A DNA stretch of 5,110 bases, taken from an uncultured Intrasporangium sp. GTDB taxonomy: Bacteria > Actinomycetota > Actinomycetes > Actinomycetales > Dermatophilaceae. Both the position numbers and the translations under genes were made by a program. The first letter of the stretch is position 1. Each line of letters opens with the position of its first letter. The notes beneath the pieces are model-generated. The model saw only the letters and a list, made by a program, of their open reading frames with translations, was not told where the DNA came from and ran no database searches. Shown in pieces: positions 1 to 5,110 of this stretch. The DNA lies in contig CALMNV010000110.1 of the NCBI GenBank assembly GCA_937873285.1, positions 1 through 5,110 of the forward strand. The letters run 5' to 3'.

Positions 1-220
1 CCAAGGGGTCGACGTCGACGTGGACCACCTGCCCGCGGGCGTGCACCCCGGCATCGGTGCGCCCGGCCACGGTGAGCCGCAGCGGCGAGCGGGCGCGCAG
101 CACAGTGGTCAGCGCCGCGGCGAGCTCGCCCTCCACGGTCCGCAGGCCCGGCTGCGCGGCCCACCCGGCGAAACGCGTGCCGTCGTAGGCCAGGTCTATC
201 CGCAGCCGCAGGTCGGTCAT
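1..220 (-). CDS. truA: tRNA pseudouridine(38-40) synthase TruA, N-terminal part
   Basis: Partial gene running off the left edge; the first 73 residues are present. TruA is a cytoplasmic enzyme that isomerises uridine to pseudouridine at positions 38-40 of the tRNA anticodon arm. The sequence shows the family's opening block ([12 protein letters not shown], residues 9-20, then [13 protein letters not shown]) and the catalytic motif GRTDAGVHA at residues 53-61, with Asp56 as the expected nucleophile. The ATG at 218-220 sets the usual distance to the DLAYDG block. No convincing Shine-Dalgarno sequence precedes it. A TAGGCT box lies eight bases upstream, so a leaderless transcript is possible. 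truA usually follows rplQ directly in actinobacteria; here a plus-strand gene separates them, which implies truA has its own promoter. Residue 8 uses the rare codon ATA. The family call is very secure; the expression mode is inference. Confidence 0.96.
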   Translation of the reverse strand, partial: MTDLRLRIDLAYDGTRFAGWAAQPGLRTVEGELAAALTTVLRARSPLRLTVAGRTDAGVHARGQVVHVDVDPL

Positions 221-228
221 GGCCGGCG

Positions 229-234
229 AGCCTA
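229..234 (-). promoter_or_regulatory. Possible -10 element for leaderless truA transcription
   Basis: The minus strand reads TAGGCT, matching the actinobacterial -10 pattern TANNNT, and ends eight bases before the truA ATG. That spacing would place the transcription start at or next to the A of the start codon. I see no matching -35 at the expected distance; a TTGACG at 273-278 is too far upstream (38-base spacer). The idea that truA needs its own promoter comes from the intervening plus-strand gene. Weak support. Confidence 0.3.
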
Positions 235-344
235 GCGCTGGGCTCGGTCTGCTGCCGCGGGCCCTCGGGCGGCGTCAACGTCCGGGGTCGCGTGCGCGTC
301 TAGGAGTTGGAGGCCCGCGGCAGCCGGCCGGGTGGCCTCGTCCG

Positions 345-351
345 AAGGGAG
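345..351 (+). promoter_or_regulatory. Ribosome binding site deciding the start of the secreted AMIN-like protein
   Basis: AAGGGAG lies nine bases before the ATG at 361. It selects that ATG over an in-frame TTG at 307, which would add 18 residues in front of an otherwise standard signal peptide. Confidence 0.75.
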
Positions 352-360
352 AACCACATC

Positions 361-942
361 ATGTTTTCCGTCCTGCGCCGTCGGATGGCTCTCACCGCCG
401 CCTTCACCGCACTCGTCGCCCCGCTCGGGGCCACCGCCGCCATGTCGCCCGCGGCCGCGCACAGCCAGTCCAGCACCTCCACCGCCTCCAGAGCTTCCTA
501 CTGTGGCATCAGCTGGGGCTCGTTGCCCAAGGCCACGAGCCCGAGCCAGCTCTGGACCGGCAACATCAGCGGCGTCCGCTCCGGGCGGCACACCTGCTTC
601 GACCGGGTCGTCTTCGACATCGGCCGGGGGCTGGGCCGGCTCGGCTACAACGTCCGCTACGTCAACGCGGTGACCGGCCCCAGCGGGCTGCCGGTCCCTG
701 TGGCCGGTGGCGCCAAGCTCCAGATCACCGTTCACGCGCCGGCGACGATGAGGATCCCCTCCTCGGGCGTCGTCGACTACACCGGATGGCAGACCTTCCG
801 GCAGCTCAAGTGGGTCTCGAGCTTCGAGGGCCAGACCGACTTCGGGCTCGGCGTGCGCGCCCGGCTGCCGATGCGGGTCTTCACCCTGCCCGGCACCGGC
901 GGCGGCCAGCGCCTCGTCGTCGACGTGGCGAACTTCTGGTGA
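361..942 (+). CDS. Secreted AMIN-like domain protein
   Basis: A 193-residue protein with an export signal: basic MFSVLRRR, a hydrophobic Ala/Leu stretch (about residues 9-27), and a likely signal peptidase I site after AAA at residues 31-33. No lipobox is visible. The mature part opens with a Ser/Thr-rich linker and YCGISWGSLPK (47-57), then SGRHTCFDRVVFDIG, GYNVRYV, GAKLQITVHAP, TFRQLKWVSSFEGQT, GLGVRARLPMRVF and RLVVDVANFW at the C terminus. I recognise this pattern from actinobacterial proteins annotated as 'AMIN-like domain-containing (lipo)protein', a beta-sandwich family named for resemblance to amidase N-terminal cell-wall-binding domains. Cys48 and Cys79 could form a disulfide. The molecular role is unknown; a cell-envelope role is inference. 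It is the only plus-strand gene here, divergent from truA and convergent with rplQ, so it is probably transcribed alone. An AAGGGAG ribosome site supports the start. Confidence 0.88.
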   Translation: MFSVLRRRMALTAAFTALVAPLGATAAMSPAAAHSQSSTSTASRASYCGISWGSLPKATSPSQLWTGNISGVRSGRHTCFDRVVFDIGRGLGRLGYNVRYVNAVTGPSGLPVPVAGGAKLQITVHAPATMRIPSSGVVDYTGWQTFRQLKWVSSFEGQTDFGLGVRARLPMRVFTLPGTGGGQRLVVDVANFW

Positions 943-950
943 GACCTGCC

Positions 951-968
951 GCGGGCGGCCCCGCCCGC
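951..968 (+). terminator. GC-rich stem just after the secreted-protein gene
   Basis: GCGGGCGG and CCGCCCGC are perfect inverted arms separated by CC, starting eight bases after the stop at 942. In RNA the inner pairs would open to leave a stem of about six pairs. No T-run follows. Its position suggests a role in ending the plus-strand transcript, possibly together with the larger stem at 974-1009. Confidence 0.45.
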
Positions 969-973
969 AACGA

Positions 974-1009
974 CCGAGGGCCCTCCACCGGTTGGGAGAG
1001 GGCCCTCGG
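974..1009. terminator. Bidirectional terminator-like hairpin between convergent genes
   Basis: Perfect 12-base inverted repeat, CCGAGGGCCCTC (974-985) and GAGGGCCCTCGG (998-1009), around a 12-base loop. It sits in the 104-base gap between the convergent stops of the AMIN-like gene (942) and rplQ (1047), where a terminator serving both strands is expected. Neither side has a clear T-run, which is common for actinobacterial stems. The stem is seen directly; termination is inferred from placement. Confidence 0.75.
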
Positions 1010-1046
1010 GCTGTCGGTGGCTGCCGGGGTTTGTCGCGCGTCCCGG

Positions 1047-1781
1047 TCAGGCGTCGGGGCGCGTGTCGCCCTCGGTGGCGTGGCCGCCGGCGGCCTCGCC
1101 TCCCGCACTCGAGTCGGCATCCTCGACGTCGGCGACCTCGGCACCGGCGGGCGCCTCGACGACGGGTGCCTCCACGGCGCCGGTGCCCTCTGCTGCGACG
1201 TCCTCGACCGCGGTGTCCTCCACCGCGACGTCCTCCACCGCGGTGTCCTCGACCGCGGTGTCCTCGACCGCGGTGTCCTCGACCGCGGTGTCCTCGACCG
1301 CGACGTCAGCCGCCGGCTCGGTGGCCGCAGCCGCGGCCGCTGCCGTGGCACCGGCCGTCGACGGGGTGGCAGTGCGCCGGGTGGCGGCCTCGGCCTCCCT
1401 CACCGTCGCCTGCTTGGGCGACATGGGCTCGCGGACGAGCTCGATGACGACCATGGGGGCGTTGTCGCCCTTGCGCGGCCCGATCTTGGTGATCCGCGTG
1501 TAGCCGCCCGCGCGGGCCGCCATGTCGGGCGCGATCTCGGCGAAGAGCCGGTGCACGACGCCCTTGTCACGCACGACCGTGAGCACCCGGCGCCGCGAGT
1601 GCAGGTCGCCGCGCTTGGCGAAGGTGATGAGCCGCTCCGCGAGCGGGCGCAGCCGCTTCGCCTTGGCCTCGGTGGTCGTGATCCGGCCGTGCTCGAACAG
1701 CGACGTCGCCAGGTTGCTGAGGATCAGCCGCTCGTGCGCTGGGCCGCCACCGACGCGGGGGCCCTTGGTGGGGGTGGGCAT
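1047..1781 (-). CDS. rplQ: 50S ribosomal protein L17 with long acidic C-terminal extension
   Basis: A 244-residue protein. Residues 1-118 are the L17 core: the basic N terminus with [18 protein letters not shown], then [30 protein letters not shown], and ending with [12 protein letters not shown]17 binds 23S rRNA in the large subunit. The core accounts for the usual family length of about 120 residues; the remaining ~125 residues are a low-complexity extension. It begins with a basic/Thr segment and a poly-Ala run (about 145-153), continues with seven AVED(T/V) pentapeptides (161-195), and ends in an Ala/Glu/Gly-rich acidic tail. Such tails are frequent in actinobacterial L17, and no function is established that I know of. 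AGGAG at 1788-1792, six bases upstream, supports the ATG. It lies 71 bases after rpoA and is the last gene of the cluster before the convergent gap. Confidence 0.97.
   Translation of the reverse strand: MPTPTKGPRVGGGPAHERLILSNLATSLFEHGRITTTEAKAKRLRPLAERLITFAKRGDLHSRRRVLTVVRDKGVVHRLFAEIAPDMAARAGGYTRITKIGPRKGDNAPMVVIELVREPMSPKQATVREAEAATRRTATPSTAGATAAAAAAATEPAADVAVEDTAVEDTAVEDTAVEDTAVEDVAVEDTAVEDVAAEGTGAVEAPVVEAPAGAEVADVEDADSSAGGEAAGGHATEGDTRPDA
1201..1305. repeat. 15-base tandem repeat inside rplQ (7 units)
   Basis: Seven consecutive 15-base units, plus-strand form TCCTCGACCGCGGTG, with few substitutions (a C for G at the sixth base in two units, and GACG for GGTG at the end in two). Three successive units (1246-1290) are identical. 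More decayed copies may lie at 1171-1200. The unit is a multiple of three, so each encodes one AVED(T/V) pentapeptide of the L17 tail and gains or losses keep the frame. Confidence 0.95.
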
Positions 1782-1852
1782 TGTTGTCTCCTAGGTGGTC
1801 CGACCGGTCCGCTCCGTCTCACGCGGGAGGCGGCTCGGTCACAGGCGGTGGG

Positions 1853-2881
1853 TCAGAGCTGCTCGTCCTCGACGTAGGCCTCGTCGTCCGCCTCGTCGTA
1901 GTCGTCGGCGTAGTCGCCCACGAGGGCGGACGGGTCGAAGCCGGGCGGGCTGTCCTTGAGGGCGAGGCCCATCCCGACGAGCTTGGCCTTGACCTCGTCG
2001 ATCGACTTCGCCCCGAAGTTGCGGATGTCGAGCAGGTCGGCCTCGCTGCGCCCGACGAGCTCACCCACGGTGTGGATGCCCTCGCGCTTGAGGCAGTTGT
2101 AGGAGCGCACCGTCAGGTCGAGGTCCTCGATCGGCAGGGCGAGGTCCGCGGCGAGCGCGGCGTCCGTCGCCGACGGGCCCATGTCGATGCCCTCGGCCTC
2201 GACGTTGAGCTCGCGGGCCAGGCCGAAGAGCTCCACGAGCGTCTTGCCCGCAGAGGCCATCGCGTCGCGCGGCGGCATGGAGTTCTTGGTCTCCACGTCG
2301 ACGATGAGCCGGTCGAAGTCGGTGCGCTGCTCGACCCGGGTGGCCTCGACCTTGTAGGTCACGGCGAGCACCGGTGAGTAGATCGAGTCGACGGGGATCC
2401 GCCCGATCTCCTGGTCACCGGACTTGTTCTGCTGCGCGGAGACGTAGCCACGGCCGCGCTCGACGGTCAGCTCCATCTCGAGCTTGCCCTTGTCGTTGAG
2501 CGTCGCGATGTGCAGGTCGGGGTTGTGCACCTCGACGCCCGCCGGCGGCGTGATGTCACCGGCCGTGACGGCGCCCGGGCCCTGCTTGCGCAGGTACATG
2601 ACGACGGGCTCGTCGTGCTCGGAGGACACGACGAGGCCCTTGACGTTGAGGATCATCTCGGTGACGTCCTCCTTGACCCCGGGCACCGTCGAGAACTCGT
2701 GGAGCACGCCGTCGATGCGGATGCTCGTGACCGCGGCGCCCGGGATGCTCGACAGGAGGGTGCGACGGAGGCTGTTGCCGAGCGTGTAGCCGAAGCCGGG
2801 CTCGAGGGGCTCGATGGTGAAGCGCGAGCGGTTGTCCGCGACGGCTTCCTCGGAGAGCTGGGGACGCTGTGCGATGAGCAC
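1853..2881 (-). CDS. rpoA: DNA-directed RNA polymerase subunit alpha
   Basis: A 342-residue protein starting at GTG 2881 with [12 protein letters not shown], the standard actinobacterial N terminus. The alpha subunit dimerises to nucleate assembly of RNA polymerase; its C-terminal domain contacts upstream promoter DNA and activators. The N-terminal assembly domain spans about residues 1-225, including [20 protein letters not shown] and the [18 protein letters not shown] block. The C-terminal domain spans about 251-307, with [11 protein letters not shown], where Arg259, Asn262 and Lys265 correspond to DNA-contacting positions known in E. coli, followed by the helix-hairpin-helix [17 protein letters not shown]. 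The last ~30 residues form a disordered acidic tail rich in Asp, Glu and Tyr, usual in actinobacteria. An upstream in-frame GTG at 2899 is less likely because the Shine-Dalgarno site lies between the two. The gene is preceded by 153 non-coding bases after rpsD, so an additional promoter there is possible. Confidence 0.98.
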   Translation of the reverse strand: MLIAQRPQLSEEAVADNRSRFTIEPLEPGFGYTLGNSLRRTLLSSIPGAAVTSIRIDGVLHEFSTVPGVKEDVTEMILNVKGLVVSSEHDEPVVMYLRKQGPGAVTAGDITPPAGVEVHNPDLHIATLNDKGKLEMELTVERGRGYVSAQQNKSGDQEIGRIPVDSIYSPVLAVTYKVEATRVEQRTDFDRLIVDVETKNSMPPRDAMASAGKTLVELFGLARELNVEAEGIDMGPSATDAALAADLALPIEDLDLTVRSYNCLKREGIHTVGELVGRSEADLLDIRNFGAKSIDEVKAKLVGMGLALKDSPPGFDPSALVGDYADDYDEADDEAYVEDEQL

Positions 2882-2992
2882 GGTTGGTTTCCTTCCCACG
2901 GGCGACCGCCATATGACGCCTCGTGAAGCTGCCCGGTCGTGATCCGGGCGGGCCGGCTCGGCTCTGTCCGCGAGCTCGGCCCCGGGTAAGGC
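2882..2992 (-). other. rpoA upstream region, non-coding
   Basis: Non-coding stretch between the rpsD-proximal palindrome and rpoA. It holds the rpoA ribosome site and a small stem (GCCCGG 2931-2936 with CCGGGC 2944-2949). I find no convincing -35/-10 pair; an AT-richer spot around 2910-2914 (CATATG) is the only relief in GC content. Confidence 0.4.
2890..2894 (-). promoter_or_regulatory. Ribosome binding site deciding the rpoA start
   Basis: The minus strand reads AAGGA (within GGGAAGGA), eight bases before the GTG at 2881. This site falls inside the six extra codons that a start at 2899 would add, so the shorter 342-residue form, beginning VLIAQRP, is preferred. Confidence 0.85.
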
Positions 2993-3028
2993 CCGGTATG
3001 CCGTGGAGCGCGCTCCACGGCATACCGG
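2993..3028. repeat. 36-base perfect palindrome between rpsD and rpoA
   Basis: Two 18-base arms, starting CCGGTATGCCG and meeting at GCG/CGC, are exact reverse complements with no spacer. In the minus-strand transcript this gives a stem of about 16 pairs closed by a GCGC loop, beginning six bases after the rpsD stop codon. No T-run follows. It could act as an RNA processing site, a barrier protecting the upstream message, a partial terminator, or a protein-binding DNA palindrome. The structure is certain; its role is not. Confidence 0.9.
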
Positions 3029-3034
3029 ATCTGG

Positions 3035-3643
3035 TCAGTTCTTGGAGTAGAGCTCGACGATGAGCTGCTCGGTCAGCTGCGAGTCGATCTGCGCACGGAC
3101 CGGGAGCTGGTGGATGAGGATCTGCAGCGAGCCGGGCACGACCTGCATCCAGGCCGGGACCGGGCGCTCGCCGAAGGTCTGCCGGGCCAGCTCGAACGGG
3201 AACGTCTCGACCGACTGCTTGCGCACCGTGATGATGTCGTACTGCCCGACCCGGTAGGACGGGACGTCGACTCGGCGCCCGTTCACCTCGAAGTGGCCGT
3301 GGGTCACGAGCTGGCGGGCGGCGCGGCGCGTGCGAGCCAGCCCCGCACGGTAGACGACGTTGTCGAGGCGCGACTCGAGGATGGTCAGCAGGTTCTCACC
3401 GGTCTTGCCGGGACGGCGGGCGGCCTCCTGGTAGTAGCGGAAGAACTGCTTCTCCATGACGCCGTAGGTGAAGCGGGCCTTCTGCTTCTCCTGCAGCTGG
3501 GTGAGGTACTCCTTCTCCTGGATCCGGCGCCGGCCGTGCTGGCCGGGCGGGAAGGGACGGAGCTCGAAGTTCTTGTCGCCGCCGACGAGGTCGATCTTGA
3601 GGCGACGCGACTTCTTGGTGATCGGGCCGGTGTAACGAGCCAT
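3035..3643 (-). CDS. rpsD: 30S ribosomal protein S4, zinc-free form
   Basis: A 202-residue protein with the full S4 architecture. [19 protein letters not shown] leads into the N-terminal domain with PPGQHGRRR and [21 protein letters not shown]. The S4 RNA-binding fold follows from about residue 91 ([20 protein letters not shown]...[18 protein letters not shown]), and the protein ends [14 protein letters not shown]4 binds 16S rRNA early in small-subunit assembly and in E. coli also represses its own operon. There is no cysteine anywhere, so the N-terminal zinc site of C+ S4 proteins is absent; this resembles the S4 of mycobacteria. The start is the ATG at 3641-3643; AGAAGG about 12 bases upstream is a poorly spaced ribosome site, so translation may depend partly on coupling to rpsK, whose stop is 35 bases upstream. 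A 36-base palindrome follows the stop. Confidence 0.98.
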   Translation of the reverse strand: MARYTGPITKKSRRLKIDLVGGDKNFELRPFPPGQHGRRRIQEKEYLTQLQEKQKARFTYGVMEKQFFRYYQEAARRPGKTGENLLTILESRLDNVVYRAGLARTRRAARQLVTHGHFEVNGRRVDVPSYRVGQYDIITVRKQSVETFPFELARQTFGERPVPAWMQVVPGSLQILIHQLPVRAQIDSQLTEQLIVELYSKN

Positions 3644-3678
3644 GAGCTATCTCTGCCTTCTTGCTGTCTCGGGCCGGA

Positions 3679-4074
3679 TCAGACGCGGCGGCGCTTCGGC
3701 GGGCGGACGCCGTTGTGCGGCGTGGGGGTGACGTCGCTGATCGAGCCGACCTCCAGGCCGGCTGCCGTCAGCGATCGGATCGCGGTCTCTCGGCCTGAGC
3801 CGGGACCCTTGACGAAGACGTCGACCTTGCGCATGCCGTGCTCCATCGCGCGGCGCGCCGCCGCCTCGGCGGCCATCTGGGCGGCGAACGGGGTGGACTT
3901 GCGCGAGCCCTTGAAGCCGACCTGGCCGGAGGAGGCCCAGGCGATGACCGCACCGGTGGGGTCGGTGATCGAGATGATCGTGTTGTTGAACGTGCTCTTG
4001 ATGTGAGCGTGCCCGTGGGCGACGTTCTTCTTCTCCTTGCGACGAACCTTCGTCACGCGAGCCTTGGGAGGCAT
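3679..4074 (-). CDS. rpsK: 30S ribosomal protein S11
   Basis: A 131-residue protein of normal family length. A basic N-terminal tail ([18 protein letters not shown]) is followed by the S11 core: [59 protein letters not shown]. The end is the hallmark [17 protein letters not shown]11 sits in the platform of the small subunit, near the mRNA exit region. The Asn-Gly at 121-122 matches the site reported in E. coli S11 to carry isoaspartate. AGGAG at 4079-4083 supports the ATG at 4072-4074. The gene lies 66 bases after rpsM and 35 bases before rpsD. The rpsM-rpsK gap carries two hairpins and a T-rich stretch, so some fine adjustment of downstream expression is possible. Confidence 0.98.
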   Translation of the reverse strand: MPPKARVTKVRRKEKKNVAHGHAHIKSTFNNTIISITDPTGAVIAWASSGQVGFKGSRKSTPFAAQMAAEAAARRAMEHGMRKVDVFVKGPGSGRETAIRSLTAAGLEVGSISDVTPTPHNGVRPPKRRRV

Positions 4075-4101
4075 GTCTCTCCTACGTCAAAGAAATACGG
4101 G

Positions 4102-4118
4102 GGGCCGGTGGGTGGCCC
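4102..4118 (-). promoter_or_regulatory. Attenuator-like hairpin with T-rich tail between rpsM and rpsK
   Basis: In the minus-strand transcript GGGCC (4118-4114) pairs with GGCCC (4106-4102) around a seven-base loop. After CCCG comes TATTTCTTT (4097-4089), the most T-rich stretch of the cluster's intergenic DNA. This resembles a weak intrinsic terminator, but essential genes continue downstream, so partial attenuation is the most it could do. Confidence 0.4.
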
Positions 4119-4123
4119 GGGAG

Positions 4124-4137
4124 GTCGCCGAAGCGAC
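4124..4137 (-). other. UUCG-tetraloop hairpin just after rpsM
   Basis: The minus strand reads GTCGC-TTCG-GCGAC, a five-pair stem closed by a C(UUCG)G tetraloop, a notably stable RNA hairpin type. It begins three bases after the rpsM stop codon. It could help define the 3' end of the rpsM message, or stall exonucleases after processing. Confidence 0.6.
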
Positions 4138-4140
4138 GGG

Positions 4141-4515
4141 TCACTTGGCCTTCTTCTTGCCGGCCACGGTGCGCTTCGGGCCCTTGCGGGTGCGGGCGTT
4201 CGTCTTCGTGCGCTGCCCGTGCACGGGCAGGCCGCGACGGTGCCGCAGCCCCTCGTAGGAGCCGATCTCCACCTTGCGGCGGATGTCGGCCTGCACCTCG
4301 CGGCGCAGGTCACCCTCGATCTTGAAGTTGCCCTCGAGGAAGTCGCGAAGCGCGACGAGGTCGGCGTCGCCGAGGTCCTTGACGCGGACGTTGGGGTCGA
4401 CGCCGGTTGCTGCCAGCGCCTCCTTGGAACGGGTGCGACCCACACCGAAGATGTAGGTCAGGGCGACCTCGACACGCTTCTCGCGCGGAAGGTCGACGCC
4501 AACAAGACGAGCCAT
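4141..4515 (-). CDS. rpsM: 30S ribosomal protein S13
   Basis: A 124-residue protein, normal for the family. It starts [22 protein letters not shown] and has the [11 protein letters not shown] turn, the helical [19 protein letters not shown] region, then [37 protein letters not shown] and a Lys-rich C-terminal tail. S13 lies in the head of the small subunit, contacting the peptidyl-tRNA and large-subunit bridges. The ATG at 4513-4515 is preceded by AGGAG at 4526-4530, ten bases away. A longer in-frame reading from 4662 would add 49 residues with no family resemblance. rpsM is first of the tight rpsM-rpsK-rpsD group and is preceded by 234 non-coding bases rich in secondary structure, a plausible place for control of the group. 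Confidence 0.98.
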   Translation of the reverse strand: MARLVGVDLPREKRVEVALTYIFGVGRTRSKEALAATGVDPNVRVKDLGDADLVALRDFLEGNFKIEGDLRREVQADIRRKVEIGSYEGLRHRRGLPVHGQRTKTNARTRKGPKRTVAGKKKAK

Positions 4516-4525
4516 GTTGGGGGTT

Positions 4526-4530
4526 CTCCT
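4526..4530 (-). promoter_or_regulatory. Ribosome binding site of rpsM
   Basis: The minus strand reads AGGAG ten bases before the rpsM ATG. It decides against the extended in-frame reading and lies just downstream of the putative pseudoknot arm at 4542-4551. Confidence 0.8.
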
Positions 4531-4541
4531 GGGTTCTCGTT

Positions 4542-4659
4542 GTCGCGGAGGTCTGGTGCAGTCACCGCTCCGGTGGCTGTCCGCCGCACAGAAGGGCGGA
4601 CTCCGGTCCCCGGCCTCCGCGACCGGGGGTGACGTCCTGCGCCGGCTCGACGAGCCGGC
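4542..4659 (-). promoter_or_regulatory. Putative structured mRNA leader (possible pseudoknot) of rpsM-rpsK-rpsD
   Basis: Read on the minus strand, this gap contains four successive stems: 4659-4641 (GCCGGCT/AGCCGGC around a five-base loop), 4628-4608 (CCCCGG/CCGGGG, nine-base loop), 4601-4579 (GTCCGCC/GGCGGAC, nine-base loop) and 4575-4563 (CACCG/CGGTG, three-base loop). The whole loop of the second stem, with its closing base, reads GTCGCGGAGG and is perfectly complementary to CCTCCGCGAC at 4551-4542, 11 bases before the rpsM Shine-Dalgarno site. This could form a pseudoknot, or a helix enclosing the third and fourth stems. In E. coli, S4 represses this operon through a pseudoknot near the rpsM start, so the placement is suggestive. 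The pairing is seen; regulation is inference. Confidence 0.4.
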
Positions 4660-4749
4660 CATCAGGGGTCGGGTGCTGCGATTCTCGTGGTGCGATTGTG
4701 TTGTGTAGGCCGTCGAAGTGCTCCGACCGGTGCAGGGTGGTGCGGCTGC
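4660..4749 (-). other. 5' part of the rpmJ-rpsM gap
   Basis: Non-coding. It includes a less GC-rich stretch (about 4682-4710; minus strand CTACACAACACAATCGC) that could hold a promoter, CACAAT being a 4-of-6 match to a -10 box. No spaced -35 is visible, so I do not call a promoter. Confidence 0.3.
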
Positions 4750-4863
4750 TCAGCCTTGGCGCTGCTTGTGGCGCAGGTTCTCGCAGATCACCATGACCCG
4801 CCCGTTGCGGCGGATCACCTTGCACTTGTCGCAGATCTTCTTGACGCTCGGCTGAACCTTCAT
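4750..4863 (-). CDS. rpmJ: 50S ribosomal protein L36, zinc-binding form
   Basis: A 37-residue protein, the full family length: [20 protein letters not shown], then [18 protein letters not shown]36 is the smallest large-subunit protein and binds 23S rRNA. Cys11, Cys14, Cys27 and His32 form the classic zinc ribbon of the C+ type, so this copy depends on zinc; many bacteria carry a second zinc-free copy elsewhere. The ATG at 4861-4863 is the only start giving the conserved MKVQPSVK opening. Its ribosome site is weak (AGGCAG directly upstream). It lies between infA and rpmM-side genes in the standard order infA-rpmJ-rpsM, 120 bases after infA and 234 bases before rpsM. Confidence 0.98.
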   Translation of the reverse strand: MKVQPSVKKICDKCKVIRRNGRVMVICENLRHKQRQG

Positions 4864-4900
4864 CTGCCTGCTGTCTTTGTCGATCGTGCCCCCGGCACGC

Positions 4901-4920
4901 CGGGCCCAGGATCGGGCCCG
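4901..4920 (-). promoter_or_regulatory. Hairpin in the infA-rpmJ gap
   Basis: CGGGCCC (4901-4907) and GGGCCCG (4914-4920) form a seven-pair stem around a six-base loop, 37 bases upstream of the rpmJ ATG. A third CGGGCCC lies at 4970-4976, just after the infA stop, and could pair with the middle copy instead. No T-run follows the stem. It may be a processing or attenuation structure. Confidence 0.45.
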
Positions 4921-4983
4921 ACATCCCAGGTGCGGGTGGAAACGGGAGTTGGTGCCGTGCGGTCGGGGTCGGGCCCCACCCGC

Positions 4984-5110
4984 TCAGCGGTAGCGGAAGA
5001 CGATCCGGCCGCGGGTCAGGTCATAGGGCGAGAGCTCGACGACGACCCGGTCCTCGGGGAGGATCCGGATGTAGTGCTGACGCATCTTGCCCGAGATGTG
5101 GGCGAGCACC
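4984..5110 (-). CDS. infA: Translation initiation factor IF-1, C-terminal part
   Basis: Partial gene running off the right edge; the last 41 residues are present, of about 73 usual for the family. IF-1 is a small OB-fold protein that binds the A site of the 30S subunit during initiation. The visible part reads [20 protein letters not shown], then [21 protein letters not shown] and stop, matching the actinobacterial IF-1 C terminus almost exactly. It is the first gene of the minus-strand series in this window and is followed, after 120 bases, by rpmJ. The start and ribosome site lie outside the window. Confidence 0.98.
   Translation of the reverse strand, partial: VLAHISGKMRQHYIRILPEDRVVVELSPYDLTRGRIVFRYR

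Noticed and set aside
273..278. TTGACG on the minus strand as a -35 element for truA
   Set aside because: The spacer to the TAGGCT box is 38 bases, far outside the 16-19 base range.
1201..1305. Tandem array as a possible CRISPR
   Set aside because: Units of 15 bases directly abut with no spacers and lie in frame inside rplQ.
219..1877. Long plus-strand open frame of 552 codons
   Set aside because: It runs antisense through rplQ and out of frame through the secreted-protein gene; its sequence is Arg/Pro/Gly-rich shadow coding caused by high GC, with no recognisable domain.
3035..3643. Absence of cysteines in S4 as a sign of damage or unusual function
   Set aside because: Zinc-free S4 is ordinary in actinobacteria such as mycobacteria; the rest of the protein is intact.
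3110..4006. Plus-strand open frame opposite rpsD and rpsK
   Set aside because: Antisense to two certain ribosomal-protein genes, with low-complexity Leu/Val/Glu composition typical of a shadow frame.
4141..4662. Extended 173-residue form of S13
   Set aside because: The extra 49 residues match no S13; AGGAG and the conserved [10 protein letters not shown] opening fix the start at 4515.
4562..4924. Minus-strand open frame across the rpmJ region
   Set aside because: It overlaps rpmJ in another frame and spans the structured gap; no family resemblance, and rpmJ is certain.

Overview
This is a GC-rich chromosomal window from an actinobacterium. It carries the distal part of the ribosomal-protein/RNA-polymerase 'alpha' cluster, read on the minus strand from right to left: infA (C-terminal part), rpmJ, rpsM, rpsK, rpsD, rpoA, rplQ, and then truA (N-terminal part) at the left edge. 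The gene order, the acidic C-terminal tails on RpoA and L17, the cysteine-free S4 and the very GC-rich third codon positions all fit Actinomycetes. I cannot name the genus from sequence alone.

Layout. 4984-5110: end of translation initiation factor IF-1. 4864-4983: structured 120-base gap with three CGGGCCC copies. 4750-4863: the 37-residue L36 gene. 4516-4749: 234-base gap that folds on the minus strand into a chain of hairpins and a possible pseudoknot just upstream of rpsM. 3035-4515: rpsM, rpsK and rpsD in close succession, with hairpins after rpsM. 2882-3034: 153-base gap holding a perfect 36-base palindrome just after the rpsD stop. 1047-2881: rpoA and rplQ; the L17 tail is encoded partly by a 15-base tandem repeat. 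943-1046: convergent gap with terminator-like stems. 361-942: a plus-strand gene for a secreted protein of the AMIN-like family, lying between rplQ and truA. 1-220: start of truA, divergent from the secreted-protein gene.

Function. The minus-strand genes supply initiation (IF-1), small-subunit proteins S13, S11 and S4, large-subunit proteins L36 and L17, the RNA polymerase alpha subunit, and a tRNA pseudouridine synthase, so they belong to core translation and transcription. The plus-strand secreted protein is unrelated accessory cargo that separates truA from the rest. I see no mobile element, CRISPR array, tRNA or rRNA, and no novel multi-gene system. The most interesting material is non-coding: the putative structured leader before rpsM, the rpsD-rpoA palindrome and the inter-gene hairpins.
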